Shown here: in pieces, positions 10,952-22,194 of the stretch
How the letters are laid out: each line of letters starts with the position of its first letter
Numbering within the stretch: position 1 is the stretch's first letter
Source of the DNA: Yponomeuta sedellus
Taxonomy: Eukaryota > Arthropoda > Insecta > Lepidoptera > Yponomeutidae
NCBI GenBank assembly: GCA_934045075.1
Contig: OW203726.1
Span: forward strand, 23,313,488 to 23,377,487
Reading direction: 5' to 3'
Length of the DNA stretch: 64,000 bases
Position numbers and translations under genes: made by a program
Notes under the pieces: generated by a model
Database searches by the model: none
What the model was told of the DNA's origin: nothing
Seen by the model: only the letters and a program-made list of their open reading frames with translations

Positions 10952-11431
10952 TTTAATGTAAGTAATTCGTTTTGTTCCTTAGGAGATCGTGTTGACCGAT
11001 TCGCGACGCTGGATTAACATAATCACTCAATCTGTACGATACTTGTTTTATTAGGCTCTTTGACATGGCATAATTCATGGCATGGCACACCTCAGTTTGC
11101 AGAGGACACGTGGTTATCTAATCGCTAGAATATTATACATTCTATCTATAAATGTAAATTCTTTACGTTGAAATCAAGGTATTACTTCGATAAGGCTTAC
11201 TTCGAAACACATTACTTGAGTTCGAAAACCAACAGGTCTAAATCTGTATCGTCCGAAAATATCGGTGACCTAGAGGCAGATGATGAGTCAAATTTATTCA
11301 TGAATGACGTCTTATTGGCCAGAGTCTAACGTGTTTTTTACAAATGTTGCGCAATTTCGATAATAACTACTGACGATACAAATGGGCTTAACGGCAAAGC
11401 CACGTTTTGTAAATAAATTAGTATTATTTAA
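10952..11431. other. No recognisable feature
   Basis: AT-rich, without a supported exon or repeat apart from a short family C end near 11156-11175 (TTCTTTACGTTGAAATC). Confidence 0.4.
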
Positions 11432-11601
11432 AGCCGCGTTTTCACGGTCTTAGTACGCTTGGACCGAGTGCCTCATCCGAGTAAACTAATGCTTCTGATT
11501 GGCTATTTTGGTGTTGTCACGAAAAACCGTCCAATCAGAAGCATTAGTTTACTCGGATGGCGCACTCGGTCCAAGCGTACTAAGACCGTGAAAACCTGGC
11601 T
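11432..11601. mobile_element. Harbinger-like MITE with TAA target duplication
   Basis: A 170-bp element made of two near-perfect inverted arms of about 70 bp. Its ends are AGCCGCGTTTTCACGGTCTT and, reversed, AGCCAGGTTTTCACGGTCTT. TAA flanks it at 11429-11431 and 11602-11604, a 3-bp duplication typical of PIF/Harbinger MITEs. It has no coding capacity. Confidence 0.75.
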
Positions 11602-11695
11602 TAAGGATGCCTGTCAAAAGAATAAGGAGGTGAGTCTCGAAAACGTATAGTTGTTCCGTAGAGTTATAATAGTGTAGTATAATATTTTTAAGTTT

Positions 11696-12345
11696 AGCAC
11701 GAGCACTAGACATAATAAAAACTTAAAAACCTATTTAGAGGCTAAAAATTTCACCCATGCCGAGATTCGAACTCGCAACCTCTGGCTATCCGTGCCGGCA
11801 TGGGTGAAATTTTTAGCCTCTAAATAGGTTTTTAAGTTTGTCCTTAGCACGGGTTAGTGCATTAAAAATAAAAATAGTATAATAATAAAAACTGTTTTTA
11901 TACGGATTTTACTTGTTTATTTTACATTTTTACAATATTCCGACGTTTCGGCACTTCACAGGTGTGGTCTCGGAAGACTGAGGGAATAGGCGTCTTTTTG
12001 AAAGCATTAACTGTTAGTTTACTACCCTCGGCAAAAATTACAAAAGTTAATTATAAAGTTCCGTTCCAAAATAGGCAATCCAATTATTTTATATAAAGTC
12101 AACAATGTTGATTATTAGTAATTGAATTTAAAAATTATTAAAATTTTATTTTATTTATGAAATTATTTCATTTGTAATTTTTACCGAGAGTAGTAAAGTG
12201 ACAGTTAATTCTTTCAAAAAGACGCCTGTCACCTCAGTCTTCCGAGACCACGGCACCTGAAAAAGTGCCGAAACGTCGGAAAATTGTAAAAATGTAAAAT
12301 AAACGAATAAAATCCGTATAAAAACAGTTTTTATTATAGTCTAGT
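11696..12345. mobile_element. Foldback element with GCCGAAACGTCGG arms
   Basis: Arms of about 165 bp (11886-12052 and 12170-12345) are inverted copies that contain CCGACGTTTCGGCAC, GTCTTCCGAGACCAC and AAAACTGTTTTTAT. The outer segment CACTAGACATAATAAAAAC at 11704-11722 is separated from the left arm by an inserted family T copy. A related but shorter foldback lies at 21824-22012, and one arm end at 40150-40205. No open frame is shared among copies. The superfamily is not clear. Confidence 0.7.
11724..11881. mobile_element. Family T foldback copy with 12-bp target-site duplication
   Basis: An inverted body (AAAAACCTATTTAGAGGC ...) is followed by a plus-strand body and tail. ATAATAAAAACT flanks it at 11712-11723 and 11882-11893. 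The arms meet at the anticodon-stem region (CCGTGCCGGCATGGG). It is inserted in the foldback element around it, so it is the younger of the two. Confidence 0.85.
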
Positions 12346-13284
12346 AACCAATCTTATTCCAATGGTATAAGCTACCTAACTTAGTGCTTCACGCTTTTTG
12401 GTCTTTCGCGAGAGATGCTTATTTAATTTGCTCGCGTACATTGAAATTACATTGTTTTGTAGAATACCAAATAGAATATTATGGGACTCGTCCAACGGAG
12501 TACATTCTCCCAATGATTTTAAACGATCTACCCACCGAACTTGTTGGAAAAATCCTGTGTGAACCAAATAAGTGCCGACATGCTTGTCAGTGGACTGTGT
12601 TTGTCAGTTACCTATATTTCAATATACCTACCTTCATAAAAAAAGTTTATGTCTCAATCAATTTGCCCGTGATTATCCACTGTTGGGTATCGATACCATG
12701 ATATTGATGTACTTAGATTAATTAAAATAAGGGTTTTTGAATTAGACTTCAATATATTTTTGTGAACTACATAGTAAAACCCATCATTGGCTGCATGTAC
12801 AAATTATTAAGTAACTATTGTTTATTTTGATTGTATTGCTGTGGATATTAAATTTGTTGAGTAATGAAATAAAAAAAAAAATAAAAAAAATCTTTAACCT
12901 TCTAAGGCCCAATGTCCTCAAGTGATCACAAAAACAATTGTCATTTTCAAGGTTTGACCTTACGAGGTTAAAACAACACTTCTTAACTTAAAAAAAGAGC
13001 AACTCACCTCACAGATAAACGTGTACAGGTTTCAGTGAAGGTTTTTTTGTATTTAAATAGTATTCTGTAAATGTCTTAAATAAATAATTATAAAAAAAGC
13101 TACTCTAGGTAACCTAACATAACCTCACGCCTGTATCCCAAAGGGGTAGGCAGAGACCAGGGACTGTCACTTGCCACAATCCTGACAGATCACCTTCGGT
13201 TCATCAACGTACATACTATGTTGAAAAATGTATATGTCACCGGCAGATAACAAGATCCGCAAGTTTATACATTACCTAGGAAAT
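12346..13284. other. No recognisable feature
   Basis: AT-rich DNA with an A-rich run at 12868-12890. The open frame 12384-12701 shows no family signature and has no splice context, so it is not called. A short GTATCCCAAAGGGGTAGGC motif near 13131 resembles LINE 3' ends also seen at 25162. Confidence 0.4.
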
Positions 13285-13445
13285 TTATATCATCATCATC
13301 ATCAGCCCACCGCTGCCCACTGCTGGGTATAGGCCTTTTCCCCATTATGCCAAGCCTCACGGTCTCTCGCCATCCTCATCCAAGGACCCTCCACTGACTC
13401 TGCCACATCGTCTGACCATCGGGCCGCTAGTCTGCCCACCGAAAG
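13285..13445 (-). pseudogene. RTE-like LINE C-terminus and ATG-repeat tail
   Basis: On the minus strand one frame reads ARWSDDVAESVEGPWMRMAR and continues DREAWHNGEKAYTQQW to a stop near 13305, followed by a TGATGATGATGATG tail. This is the usual end of RTE-type reverse-transcriptase polyproteins in Lepidoptera. Only the last 45 or so residues remain, a 5' truncation typical of LINE insertions. Confidence 0.75.
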
Positions 13446-13583
13446 TATATAAATTTTATACTTTTGTAGGATTGTAAACGAGAGATATTTACTAAAGTAA
13501 CTAAGTATGTAATTAACTTAAAGTAACTAAGTATGTAATTAACTTAGTCTATTTTAAGCAGTTTTTTGTACTTTTTTGCGATA
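13446..13583. repeat. Short tandem duplication
   Basis: AAGTAACTAAGTATGTAATT followed by AACTT occurs twice in tandem near 13495-13545. Nothing else is seen. Confidence 0.6.
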
Positions 13584-13796
13584 ACACTATTTTTATTTTT
13601 AATGCACTAACCCGTGCTAAGGAACAAATTTAAAAACCTATTTAGAGGCTAAAAATTTCACCCATGCCGGGATTCGAACCCGCAACCTCTGGCTATCCGT
13701 ACCAGGTACGGATCTATCTGGTACGGATAGCCAGAGGTTGCGGGTTCGAATCCCGGCATGGGTGAAATTTTTAGCCTCTAAATAGGTTTTTAAATC
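13584..13796. mobile_element. Family T foldback copy with 10-bp target-site duplication
   Basis: The left arm is tail plus body in minus orientation and the right arm is the body in plus orientation, with a small duplicated centre (CTGGTACGGATAGCCAG). It is flanked by TTTTGCGATA at 13574-13583 and 13797-13806. The right arm ends at AAATAGGTTTTTAAAT, the recurrent breakpoint. Confidence 0.85.
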
Positions 13797-14090
13797 TTTT
13801 GCGATAGTTAAACTATTTTTCCATTTCAATTTCAATAATTGTATTATTTTACGCCCTAAATGTACATTATCTAAATATACATTTTAGAGTGTGTTGTTAC
13901 TTGCAATATATAAATTCGAAGTCAAAGTTTATTTGATCACCGAATTGTTTGACTATATGACTTGTCTGGCTTGGTAAAAAATTTCATTTAAATATTTTTA
14001 ATCTGGTTTTAGTAAGGTTACACTGATGAGTAAAATTTTCAGTACTGAAAAGATAACCCAAGTGAAAACAAACCAATGTAACTTTTAAAT

Positions 14091-14598
14091 GGCGGCCTCT
14101 GTGGCGCAGCGGTAGCGCATCTGCCTACCATGCTAGAGGTCCCGGGTTCGATCCCCGGCTGGGGACAAAACCTCAGAGTGCTTAGTGCGAGTTTTTTAAC
14201 TACTCGATCGCGTTAACGTAAACTTAGATTTCTATGGTATCGAGGAAGCGCCACCTAGCGACAAGTATGAAAATTAAAATTGCTGAGTGCCAGTTGTAAT
14301 GATTTACGTTGAGAAGTGAACACATTTACCAGCCAAAACACGAATAAACGCGAGTGCGAGTTGTACTGTGACAGCGTTTTGCCAGTTCGAACGGTTAACT
14401 TACTCATACTCACTACTCAATGCTCGATTAACGCGGTAGTAAAGTTATTCGATTGGATCTGTCAAACTCGCACTAAGCACTCAGGTCTTGGATGTTTACA
14501 TGTTTGTGATGTCGTTGTTTCTGGTTCCCACGACACAGGGTACCCTAGTGTGGGGCGAGAAGCATTGTATGTGCCTGTATGTAAATGTTATATTATTT
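14091..14598 (+). repeat. SINE family A, split by an insertion
   Basis: The tRNA-like head at 14095-14165 has the A box TGGCGCAGCGG and B box GGTTCGATCCC. The body resumes at 14484 with GGTCTTGGATGTTTACATG and ends GTGCCTGTATGTAAATG. Intact relatives are at 36435-36627 (+) and 59410-59621 (-), which show that 14175-14480 is foreign. Confidence 0.8.
14175..14480. mobile_element. TIR element inserted in SINE A
   Basis: About 306 bp that begins GAGTGCTTAGTGCGAGTTT and ends with the reverse complement AAACTCGCACTAAGCAC. TCA lies at both junctions and may be a 3-bp target duplication. The centre carries GAAGCGCCACCTAGCGACA. No coding sequence; superfamily not assigned. Confidence 0.7.
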
Positions 14599-14599
14599 A

Positions 14600-15200
14600 A
14601 TCATAAAATTCGCTTTCAATTTTGCATTTTATATCCACCGAGTATTTTGCACATGAACACTGTTACCTATTTATCACATGAGTAATAGGCAAACTTAGAG
14701 GTGACAGCATGTGATAGGTGTTTCCAAAAATTTCATATTCTGGCTACACAGCCTCGTTGCTCGTGTAAACATTATTATGCAAGCGGGTATTAGTTTCCAA
14801 TGTGGTCATATTACGGCAAGCTATAACAAACAAGGATTCCCGAAAAACTGAGGTCATTTCAAACATTTAATTATGTAAATTGTGTTATGCAGGCATTAGT
14901 TAAAAGTGAGTTCAGTTCGGACACAGATGACTATTTTTTTCGCCGCTCGTTCACTGTACAGCAAACTACTTATGTTTCACGTAATTACTAGACTGGGTTG
15001 GTCCCGCCTGCTTGGCAGTCAAGTTTTTGATTTTTCAGTTTTTTACAACTGAAATTAAATGAAGAGGTTTTTTTGCAAATAGCGCAGAAACTGCGGATTC
15101 GTGTACGTTGCAAGTCAAACTAGGTGTCCATTTCAAAATCTAGATCATTTCGGAGAAAACATGGATAAAACACCGAACTTAGTCTTTTCTGATGTTGTTT
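14600..15200 (-). repeat. Unassigned DNA, then LINE family L 3' end (15058-15200)
   Basis: I see nothing in 14600-15057. From 15058 the minus strand matches the family L 3' UTR (ATTTCAAAATCTAGATCAT on the plus strand, AGCGCAGAAACTGCGG near 15079) and is diverged by scattered substitutions. Confidence 0.6.
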
Positions 15201-16575
15201 AGTCTTTTTTTACAAAACAACTTTAAACTTAAACATGCATAACCTTCGAGACGAAAGAGCTATTAAAATGGGACCACGCAGATAAAATTGTACCTTTTCA
15301 AACTAAAAAAGGCAATATAGATTGAATTTCAGTTTACAATAATAGGACATAGATAGTGAAAATTATTTACCATAATTAATTATTTTACAACAAAAGGATC
15401 TAAATTTGAAAATCTTTCGTTAAGCGAGCAAAACAAAAATGTGGCATATCATAATGGTAACAAAACTTTTTTTTTTTTTATATTTTTATTTGATTAATCA
15501 AAGTAATGGTACCTAAGGAACTGCCCTCCTATTACGTAGCATTCCACTCTATCGAGTCTTCACTTAGACGACTCCTAAGTGTCAAAAAATGTATGCATTT
15601 GACAGCCGGAGTAGCTTAAAAAAAGTAAAAATCAACGTCACTCAACTCAGTGGACACTTACATAATAAATAATGCCCCAGGAGTTTGACAGATGCGGCGC
15701 GGACGCACAATCAGAAAGGTAAGCGGACGCATGGAAACTGCTTAGCTATGTCTGAATGCACCTTAGAATGGCTTGTAGTAAATCGGCCGAACGTAGCTGA
15801 GATTCCGATGTGTATTAAAATAATTGCACCTGCCTCGCGCATGACAATTAGATTAGCTGCCTGTATCCTGAATTGGAGCTTTGGGCCACGAAACTCTTCA
15901 AAGAAAATACGAGAAGAATTTATAATCTTAATAGTATGACTTTTTTTAGGTTAACTAATAAATTCAGCAATAGTATTCATCATTCATAAAAAAACCGACA
16001 GTCCAACAGTGGAGTGACATATAGCATGAAGAAGAAGAAAGAAATTCAAAAAAAATATAATTGCTTGAAACACTCCGAAACTGCCGTTCTTTCCCAGGCG
16101 TCTTATTTAGAAGTTTTTAAGTGCTTTTTAAGTTTTTAAGTGCACAATGCTTATATTAAATATCATTTTCCTGCACCAACTGTGGTTTGTTAATAGAAAG
16201 AAAGTGCTTTTAGCATTAATTCCTTGTCAATGTATTGTATTTTTTTACTTATGAGCATTAAAAGTATTGATAACAGTAAAAGAAGCCACACAGAGACTAA
16301 CCGCGGTTTTCGTGGCCCGCTCCTTCGAGTGACCTTTACGTCGTCTCCATCTCAAGTTCAAGGTGAACTTTGCGTCTTCTTAGGTTCTACTTAATATGAA
16401 ATCGCAGCTTGAACAGCTCTGTTTTTGTGTCACATAGACACTGATCCAGATTATGAGGGTAAAAACTTACGACCCAAGTTACTAATTAGATTGCGGATTG
16501 CTCAAAGTGGCTGAGAAATATTCATATCTGTTTGTATGTATGTATTGCCTTGACGAGTAAACCGGAGTAAGACTG
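15201..16575. other. No gene recognised; one LINE tail
   Basis: Mostly AT-rich. CCAACAGTGGAGTGACATAT followed by AGCATGAAGAAGAAG at 16002-16040 resembles a LINE 3' tail. The open frame 15685-15939 has no family signature and lacks splice sites, so it is not called. Confidence 0.4.
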
Positions 16576-17041
16576 ACACCCGCATTCTAAGACATTTCTC
16601 GAAGTTTTCCTCCAATCGAGCAAGTTTCTCACTCGAGTGAGGAATCAACTGTCAAAGCTAAGGTGTCTCGGGACACCTACCTTAAAGCCTCCCCGAGAAA
16701 TAAAAACTTCTGCCTGTCAAAACTTAGCAGTGACATCGCCATTGCCAACATAAAAAATCAAATTCTCACTCGACTTAGGGCTGATTTTTCAATAGACAGA
16801 TAATTTTTATCTGAGGAATAAAAATAGCGGTTTGACTTAATTGTCATATATAAGCTGTCAAACCGCCATTTTTATTCCTTAGATAAAAGTTATCTGATTA
16901 TTGAAAAATAAGCCCTTAAACCTAAATCCAAATACTGACTGGTAAATCTAACTCAAGGAAATGCGTCCACCTCTCCTCGACTCCACCTCCGTTGAGTATT
17001 GAGTCGAGGAGACTTTGAGAAATGTCTTGGAATACGGGTGT
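16576..17041. mobile_element. TIR element hosting a nested MITE
   Basis: The outer ends are inverted: ACACCCGCATTCTAAGACAT at 16576 and, reversed at 17041, ACACCCGTATTCCAAGACAT. Both arms continue into TTTCTCRAAGT. The centre is interrupted by the 138-bp MITE at 16778-16915, so this element is the older one. A target duplication is not clear. Confidence 0.65.
16778..16915. mobile_element. Harbinger-like MITE with TTA target duplication
   Basis: The ends GGGCTGATTTTTCAATAGAC and, reversed, GGGCTTATTTTTCAATAATC are parts of arms of about 58 bp that include GGAATAAAAATRGCGGTTTG. TTA lies on both sides (16775-16777 and 16916-16918). 138 bp, no coding capacity. Confidence 0.8.
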
Positions 17042-17089
17042 AAGAATAAGATTTTTTTTATTTTAAGCCATGATACTCGCTATACTCCT

Positions 17090-17412
17090 AGACGAACCGA
17101 GTGATTGGAATCAATCACTTGGCTAAGCAACCACAGGCGCGGTCAGGTACAGGATGGGTGATCGTCCCGTGACTACCGCTAGTGGCATTTTTCCGAGCGT
17201 TTCCGTGCTCCGCAAGGCACGTTAAGCCGTTGGTGCCGGCTGCCATATAATGGTAGTCGTTAAGCCAAAGTCAAAGGCCTTATGGGCGGCTTGATAACTT
17301 CTGACAGTAAGGCTCGCCAATTCTCCACCAACCCGGACTTGGCTCCCGTGGTGAAGTATGGCCTAACCTTCCTGCGATGCAGGAAGAGACCCGTGCCCCA
17401 GCATTGGGGACA
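17090..17412 (+). repeat. SINE family D, near full length
   Basis: Starts with the head CCTAGACGAACCGAGTGATT, passes through GGTGCCGGCTGCCATATAAT and ends CCAGCATTGGGGACATCCAA. It directly abuts the GAAAT tail of a family L LINE at 17420. Confidence 0.75.
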
Positions 17413-17640
17413 TCCAAGAAATGAAATGAAATGAAATGAAAAGGTTTTATTCAAATTAGCACAGAAACTGCGGCTTAATGAACGTTACAATTCAAACTAG
17501 GTGTCCATTTCAAAATCTAGATCATTTAGGAGAAAAAATGGACAAAAAAACTCCTAACTTAGTCTTTTCAAAAGTCCTTAATTAACATAGTTTACATAAT
17601 TATTTTGAACACAGAACTCATACATTGTACTGGCTTTCAT
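17413..17640 (-). repeat. LINE family L 3' end
   Basis: A GAAATGAAATGAAATGAAAA tail at 17417-17440 is followed by AGCACAGAAACTGCGGC and the standard family L 3' UTR in minus orientation. Confidence 0.75.
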
Positions 17641-18910
17641 TCAAGGGATAACAACTCGCTGACAAGGGTTAACAACTATCTATAGGAAAAAATGTAAGGT
17701 GGAAAAAGTTCCTTTTATTGTTTCTTTCTTTTTTCTTTACAGGTAGGCACTTGACCCCAGACACGCATGATAATAAACGAAGACGGGGTGGGGTCTATGA
17801 TGTTTCGTACTATATTTTAATTAAAAAATCTGCTAAAAACATAACACGGCCTTCCATGCGCGTAACAAAAAAATATGGTTGGTGTTAAAAAAAAGTTCTG
17901 TGCACGTCCGTCTGTCCGTCCGTCCGTGCTTTCCTTCCTTTGTCTGTGTCGGTCCGTACCTCAGATCATAGAAAGAAGGTCCGTACTGTTCTGTCCGTCT
18001 GGCTGGAAGAATGCAAGGGAATGCTTGAAGAGGGATGATTCTGTTTTTGTTTTGTATTTAAGTGATTGATTCCCCTTCGGCCACTTTGGAAACCAAATGT
18101 TCAAAACCAGCTTCGAAAACAGAATTATTTTTCTTTTTAGGAAACCTGATGCTATTTAGACTATTTATTGCGATGTTTGATTTTCGATGAATAACTAAGT
18201 TTGTAACGATTTGGTATAAGCTGTAAGTTACAAATGTAAATAAACAAATCTATACTGCCCAAGAAATTAACTCACAGCTGCATATAAATTTTATGCAAAT
18301 GCTCTCGCTGCTTTTCCATACGACCTTTACAAATTTAATAACAATATTAGTTAATCATTATTGGTTAATATGGTCAGTTAATCAACTATAGTCATTATGC
18401 ATAATCCTTGGCTTCATGGCCAACCTTTGTGATTGAATCTTTGCAGAACATAAACAATACTTCCGATCATCCGCATCCTCTTGAGACATAATATTAATAT
18501 CATTATCACCTAACTTAAGACAAATAATACCATTGAAAAATCATCCAAATATTGGGCGTGCGTAAAGTACAACTGATGATGTTACTTTACGCACTTTGGT
18601 ATGTCCCCAATGCTGGGACACGGGTCTCTTCCTGTGTTGTAGGTAAAGTACAATTATAGGAAACTATTTTTAATCTCAAATCTCATACTATCTCAATATG
18701 AGGTGTTTAAATACCTCAGCGCTTGAAATTGCCACTCCGCGATGGGCACGCGTGGTAATGAAGCCCATACTTTCTCTCTGAGAGAAGGCCTGTGCCCTGC
18801 AGTGGGACCTTTATAGACTACATAAAAACATATCTCTATATAATAATTTTATTCCGGGTACTTAGCCAGGCTTCATTTACGTATAAGTGAACTACAACCA
18901 CTTTTAAGCA
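17641..18910. other. No gene; short repeat pieces
   Basis: 17905-17930 is a GTCCGTCC run like the one at 57720. 18598-18640 holds a family D scrap. 18712-18830 is the 3' part of SINE family E (CCTCAGCGCTTGAAATTGCC ... CCCTGCAGTGGGACCTTTAT). The rest is unassigned. Confidence 0.45.
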
Positions 18911-19112
18911 CAACTAGCTGACCCAGCGAACTTCGTACCGCCTACCATTTTACTAATTTTTCTTCTTTATTTTTTCATTCTTTTTTCCGGATAAGAACTA
19001 TCCGCGTACTTCAAGGAATATTCTAAAAAAAGAATTAGAGAAATCGGTTCAGCTGCTCTCGAGATTTGCGATTACCAACACATTCGGCGATTGATTTTTA
19101 TATTATAGAGAA
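18911..19112 (-). mobile_element. Helitron-like short repeat
   Basis: Reversed, it starts TCTCTATAATATAAAAATC and ends GTTCGCTGGGTCAGCTAGT, the CTAGT-type end of lepidopteran Helitron-like elements. Related copies: 38223-38400 and 53298-53465 (+), and 26961 (-). The conserved core is GAACCGATTTCTCTAATTC. Confidence 0.6.
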
Positions 19113-20729
19113 GATAGATAAACTGTTCTTAACCTATCTGTCTGAAGAATTTGTAGGGACTCGGAACGCTGAGTCAACATTTGAAGCAACAAAGTAACGT
19201 AGCGCAACGATCACGCGCGTACGTCTGGTGTCCAACCAGTCGTCCCCCCGAAACCCTTCGAGGCAGTCGCCTCCGAAACCTTTTAGAGTACCGTAGTTTA
19301 AAACGTAAAACCTAAGATTGTGTGTAACCTCCTGTGTAAACCATTCTACGTGTACTAAATTGAATACAGACTTTTAACCTTTAAATTGCAACCTCCTGAT
19401 ATATTTATTTGTGATCAACACATCCACACTAATTATCTAGATAACCCCAAAAATTTATAAATGTAAGGCCGAGAAGAAAAGAAAATTATAGTTTCCAGTA
19501 ATTAGGTATTTCCTTTTGTTTCAAAAAAGTTAACACCAATTTTCGCATCCAAATCCTTTGTTATTTGTGGCAATCCGGTTGTATTCGTGTCCCTCCAGCC
19601 AGCTTAAAACAAAGTTGTTATTTAAATGCAACCACATCGCCTTTAACTTGTCTTATCCATCCATCATCGCTTTACCATATTTCCGCCATGATTCCCACAT
19701 CATCCATCACGCGCCTGTCCTCCCGTTTGTTCGTTGCATTCGATTTTCTGCGCAGTATGTTCTTTACCCAATAAGGTCCTTTAATTTTTCGTGTTGGGGC
19801 GAAAAACTTTTTATTAAAACGTAAACCCCGACTGCGCCCGACTGTAGGCCTTTTATTTGATTTTTTGTATGGAATTATGTAATTCTTACCCATTGAGGGT
19901 AACCCATGCCCTTTTTAGCTGTCGGGATTCTAGTTTTATATTTGCATACTTTTTTAAAATTTTTACTAATGATATGGCGGCTAGACTTTTATTATTAAAA
20001 TTCTTTTTTGCACAAAACAAACAACAACACATCAAACATTCTATTTTGGGTACAAATGCGTACTTAATGCTTATGAGCATTTTCTTCCGGTCAACCTTTG
20101 GTTTGTGGATAATGGCTGAGTTTTTGAGAGAAGGATTTTGTTTTAAGTATTTTTGTTATTATTATTTCTTCGTGTGGAACACACAGTTATACTGTATTAT
20201 AACAAAAATTTAAACTTGAAATTCTGCAGCAAATAATTCAATTCACTGTTTCGCTATATACCTATGACCTGTTTCATTGACATCTAACTGCCAAAATACT
20301 AAAACAGAGGTCGTGAGTTCGATTTCCGCTGGACGCCGCCGTACTTGATTTGTACTAAAAGCCTTGGTCAGCGTATTTTCCAAGTTATCCAGGTTCTCTT
20401 AATAACCTAGTTTAGGATCAGGACATTAGTGATTATGTTGTGTGGAAGTTGAAACAATGGAGGCCTAATTTGTCAAAACCAATACACATACATTTCCGCA
20501 AAAGACATGACCCTCCTTTACATTTACAGTCGGTTTAAAAGAAATGCTGCTGTGCAAAGTCTCTTTCTTATAAAATTATTATCGTCCCTTTTGTTTCAAG
20601 AACTGCTAGGGGCTGGGCTGAGGTTAATCGTCGAGTTAAGTGCTAGGCAATAGATACGATAGATACGGCAATAGGGACTGAGTATAGGCAAATTAGATGG
20701 ACTTTGTCCAGAGGGTAAAGAAGTTCATT
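19113..20729. other. No recognisable feature
   Basis: Overlapping open frames at 19558-20213 on both strands reflect local composition. None has family motifs or splice sites. I could not place this stretch in any repeat family present elsewhere in the window. Confidence 0.4.
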
Positions 20730-21085
20730 GTGGAGAAGCAGTGGTAATCGTAGAACATTAGGCTAGGAATCAGGAGATTCAGGTTCGATTCCCAGTGCAG
20801 TCTTATACTTATAACGTACATTGCGAATTCGCGTAGCGGTACCACACGCTAAGAGTCAAGGAGAACATCGTGAGGAAACCCGCATTTTCGTTGACTCCGC
20901 GCGTATCGACTTGTCGTTTCTGTAGGCTAGGCCGACTAAGCTGTCAGGATGGTATAGGTGTTGGGCACGCCTACTCCATCTAAAACATTATCCTAAGCAC
21001 AAAAGCGTCCGAGTGGACACTTCACCTAACTAGTGTGAATGAAGTTCATCTCATTACGTAGATGCAAAGGCAAAATATACAGTAC
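20730..21085 (+). repeat. SINE family F, full length
   Basis: The head has the B box GGTTCGATTCCC near 20783. The body carries GAGAACATCGTGAGGAAACC and GGCCGACTAAGCTGTCAGGA. The 3' end is TCATCTCATTACGTAGATGC followed by AAAGGC. Families E and F share the head and differ after the GTGAGGAAAC block. Confidence 0.75.
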
Positions 21086-21724
21086 TTTTAATCCAAAAGG
21101 ATCAGAGAAGGACTGTAGTGGCTGCCCTAGACCGCGCAGCTTTGGTGAGTGAAAAAATATATCCTTTTCTTATATCCAGCGCTCTAGACCCGGGCCTGCT
21201 CGGCCTTGAGGAAAGTCTACCAATGAAAAGTGTCTACAATTTGTGTTATTGTATATAATAACCCCTATTTAGTTATTTAATTCTTTAATCACAAACCAAA
21301 GGTCTCAGATATCACAAAGTACTTTTCGACAGGTCAACGATCGCACAAAACCCTTTTCTTCGCCATTAAAGGACCAAACCTGCCCAATACTTCTTTGTTA
21401 CGGCCACCGATGTCGCATAAAATCTCTTCTTATTTTCTCCAAGTGAACTCACCTAAGTGACTTATAAACAAAGACACATTTCTGCCCTCTTTTTCTTCTG
21501 TCTAACTAGTGAAGTCAGTAGTCAGCTCCGTATATTTATCTCTGTATCTAGCAATGCGGAACAGCTTAGCAACAATTCCGATTCCAGGCCGCTCCCACAG
21601 GTTTCTCGCCAGCATAGGTGGTACAAAAACGCGAGACGCGCGTTTTAAATGTCAAAAGTCGTGACTTTCCATAAATTATCAAATTCTGACAATAATACCC
21701 CCCCCCAAACACACACACACAGAC
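21086..21724. other. No recognisable feature
   Basis: AT-rich DNA ending in a C run and CA repeats at 21701-21722. No supported exon. Confidence 0.4.
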
Positions 21725-21823
21725 AGACATACACGCATCTCTCGGCGAATTTTTTCGACTATTATGAGTTTATGAGTTGTAGGAGACCATATCTTGAGTA
21801 TAGTATTTTCTAAGGTTAACACG

Positions 21824-22012
21824 AGTACTAGACATAATTCAAACTGTTTTTACACGGATTTCACTCGTTTATTATATTTTTACAATTTTCCGACGTTTCG
21901 GCACTTTTACAGGTGCCGTGGTCTCTGATGACACGGCACCTGTAAAATTGTAAAAATATAATTTTAAAAATATAATAAACGAGTGAATTCCGTGTAAAAA
22001 CAGATTTAATCA
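21824..22012. mobile_element. Short foldback element, relative of 11696-12345
   Basis: Inverted arms of about 60-75 bp with TACACGGATTTCACTCGTTT, CCGACGTTTCGGCAC and CAGGTGCCGTG. The left outer end CACGAGTACTAGACATAAT matches that of the 11.7-kb element. It lies within the satellite. Confidence 0.7.
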
Positions 22013-22194
22013 TATCTTGAGTGTCTAAGTAATGTTTCACTCATCCAATATTCCGTCATAGGATGGTTTGCTAATTCTCGCGTTTCTTGTCGACACGTCG
22101 TAGATTTCCTTCTTCTGGCATACGCGTCTCTCAACAGCGACTTTTGCCTATCATTCTAAGTTGTAGAAGGCCATATCTTGAGTGTCTAAGTACT

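Noticed and set aside
11459..11650. 63-residue frame
   Set aside because: It reads through the inverted arms of the MITE at 11432-11601.
12384..12701. 105-residue frame as a gene
   Set aside because: No family signature, no splice sites, AT-rich composition, and an overlapping frame on the other strand.
14095..14165. Genuine tRNA genes at the heads of SINE families A, B, D and E/F
   Set aside because: They have A- and B-box motifs but are always joined to the same family-specific bodies and tails and are repeated through the window, so they are SINE heads.
19558..20213. Cluster of overlapping frames on both strands
   Set aside because: No conserved motif and no consistent strand. They look like chance open frames.
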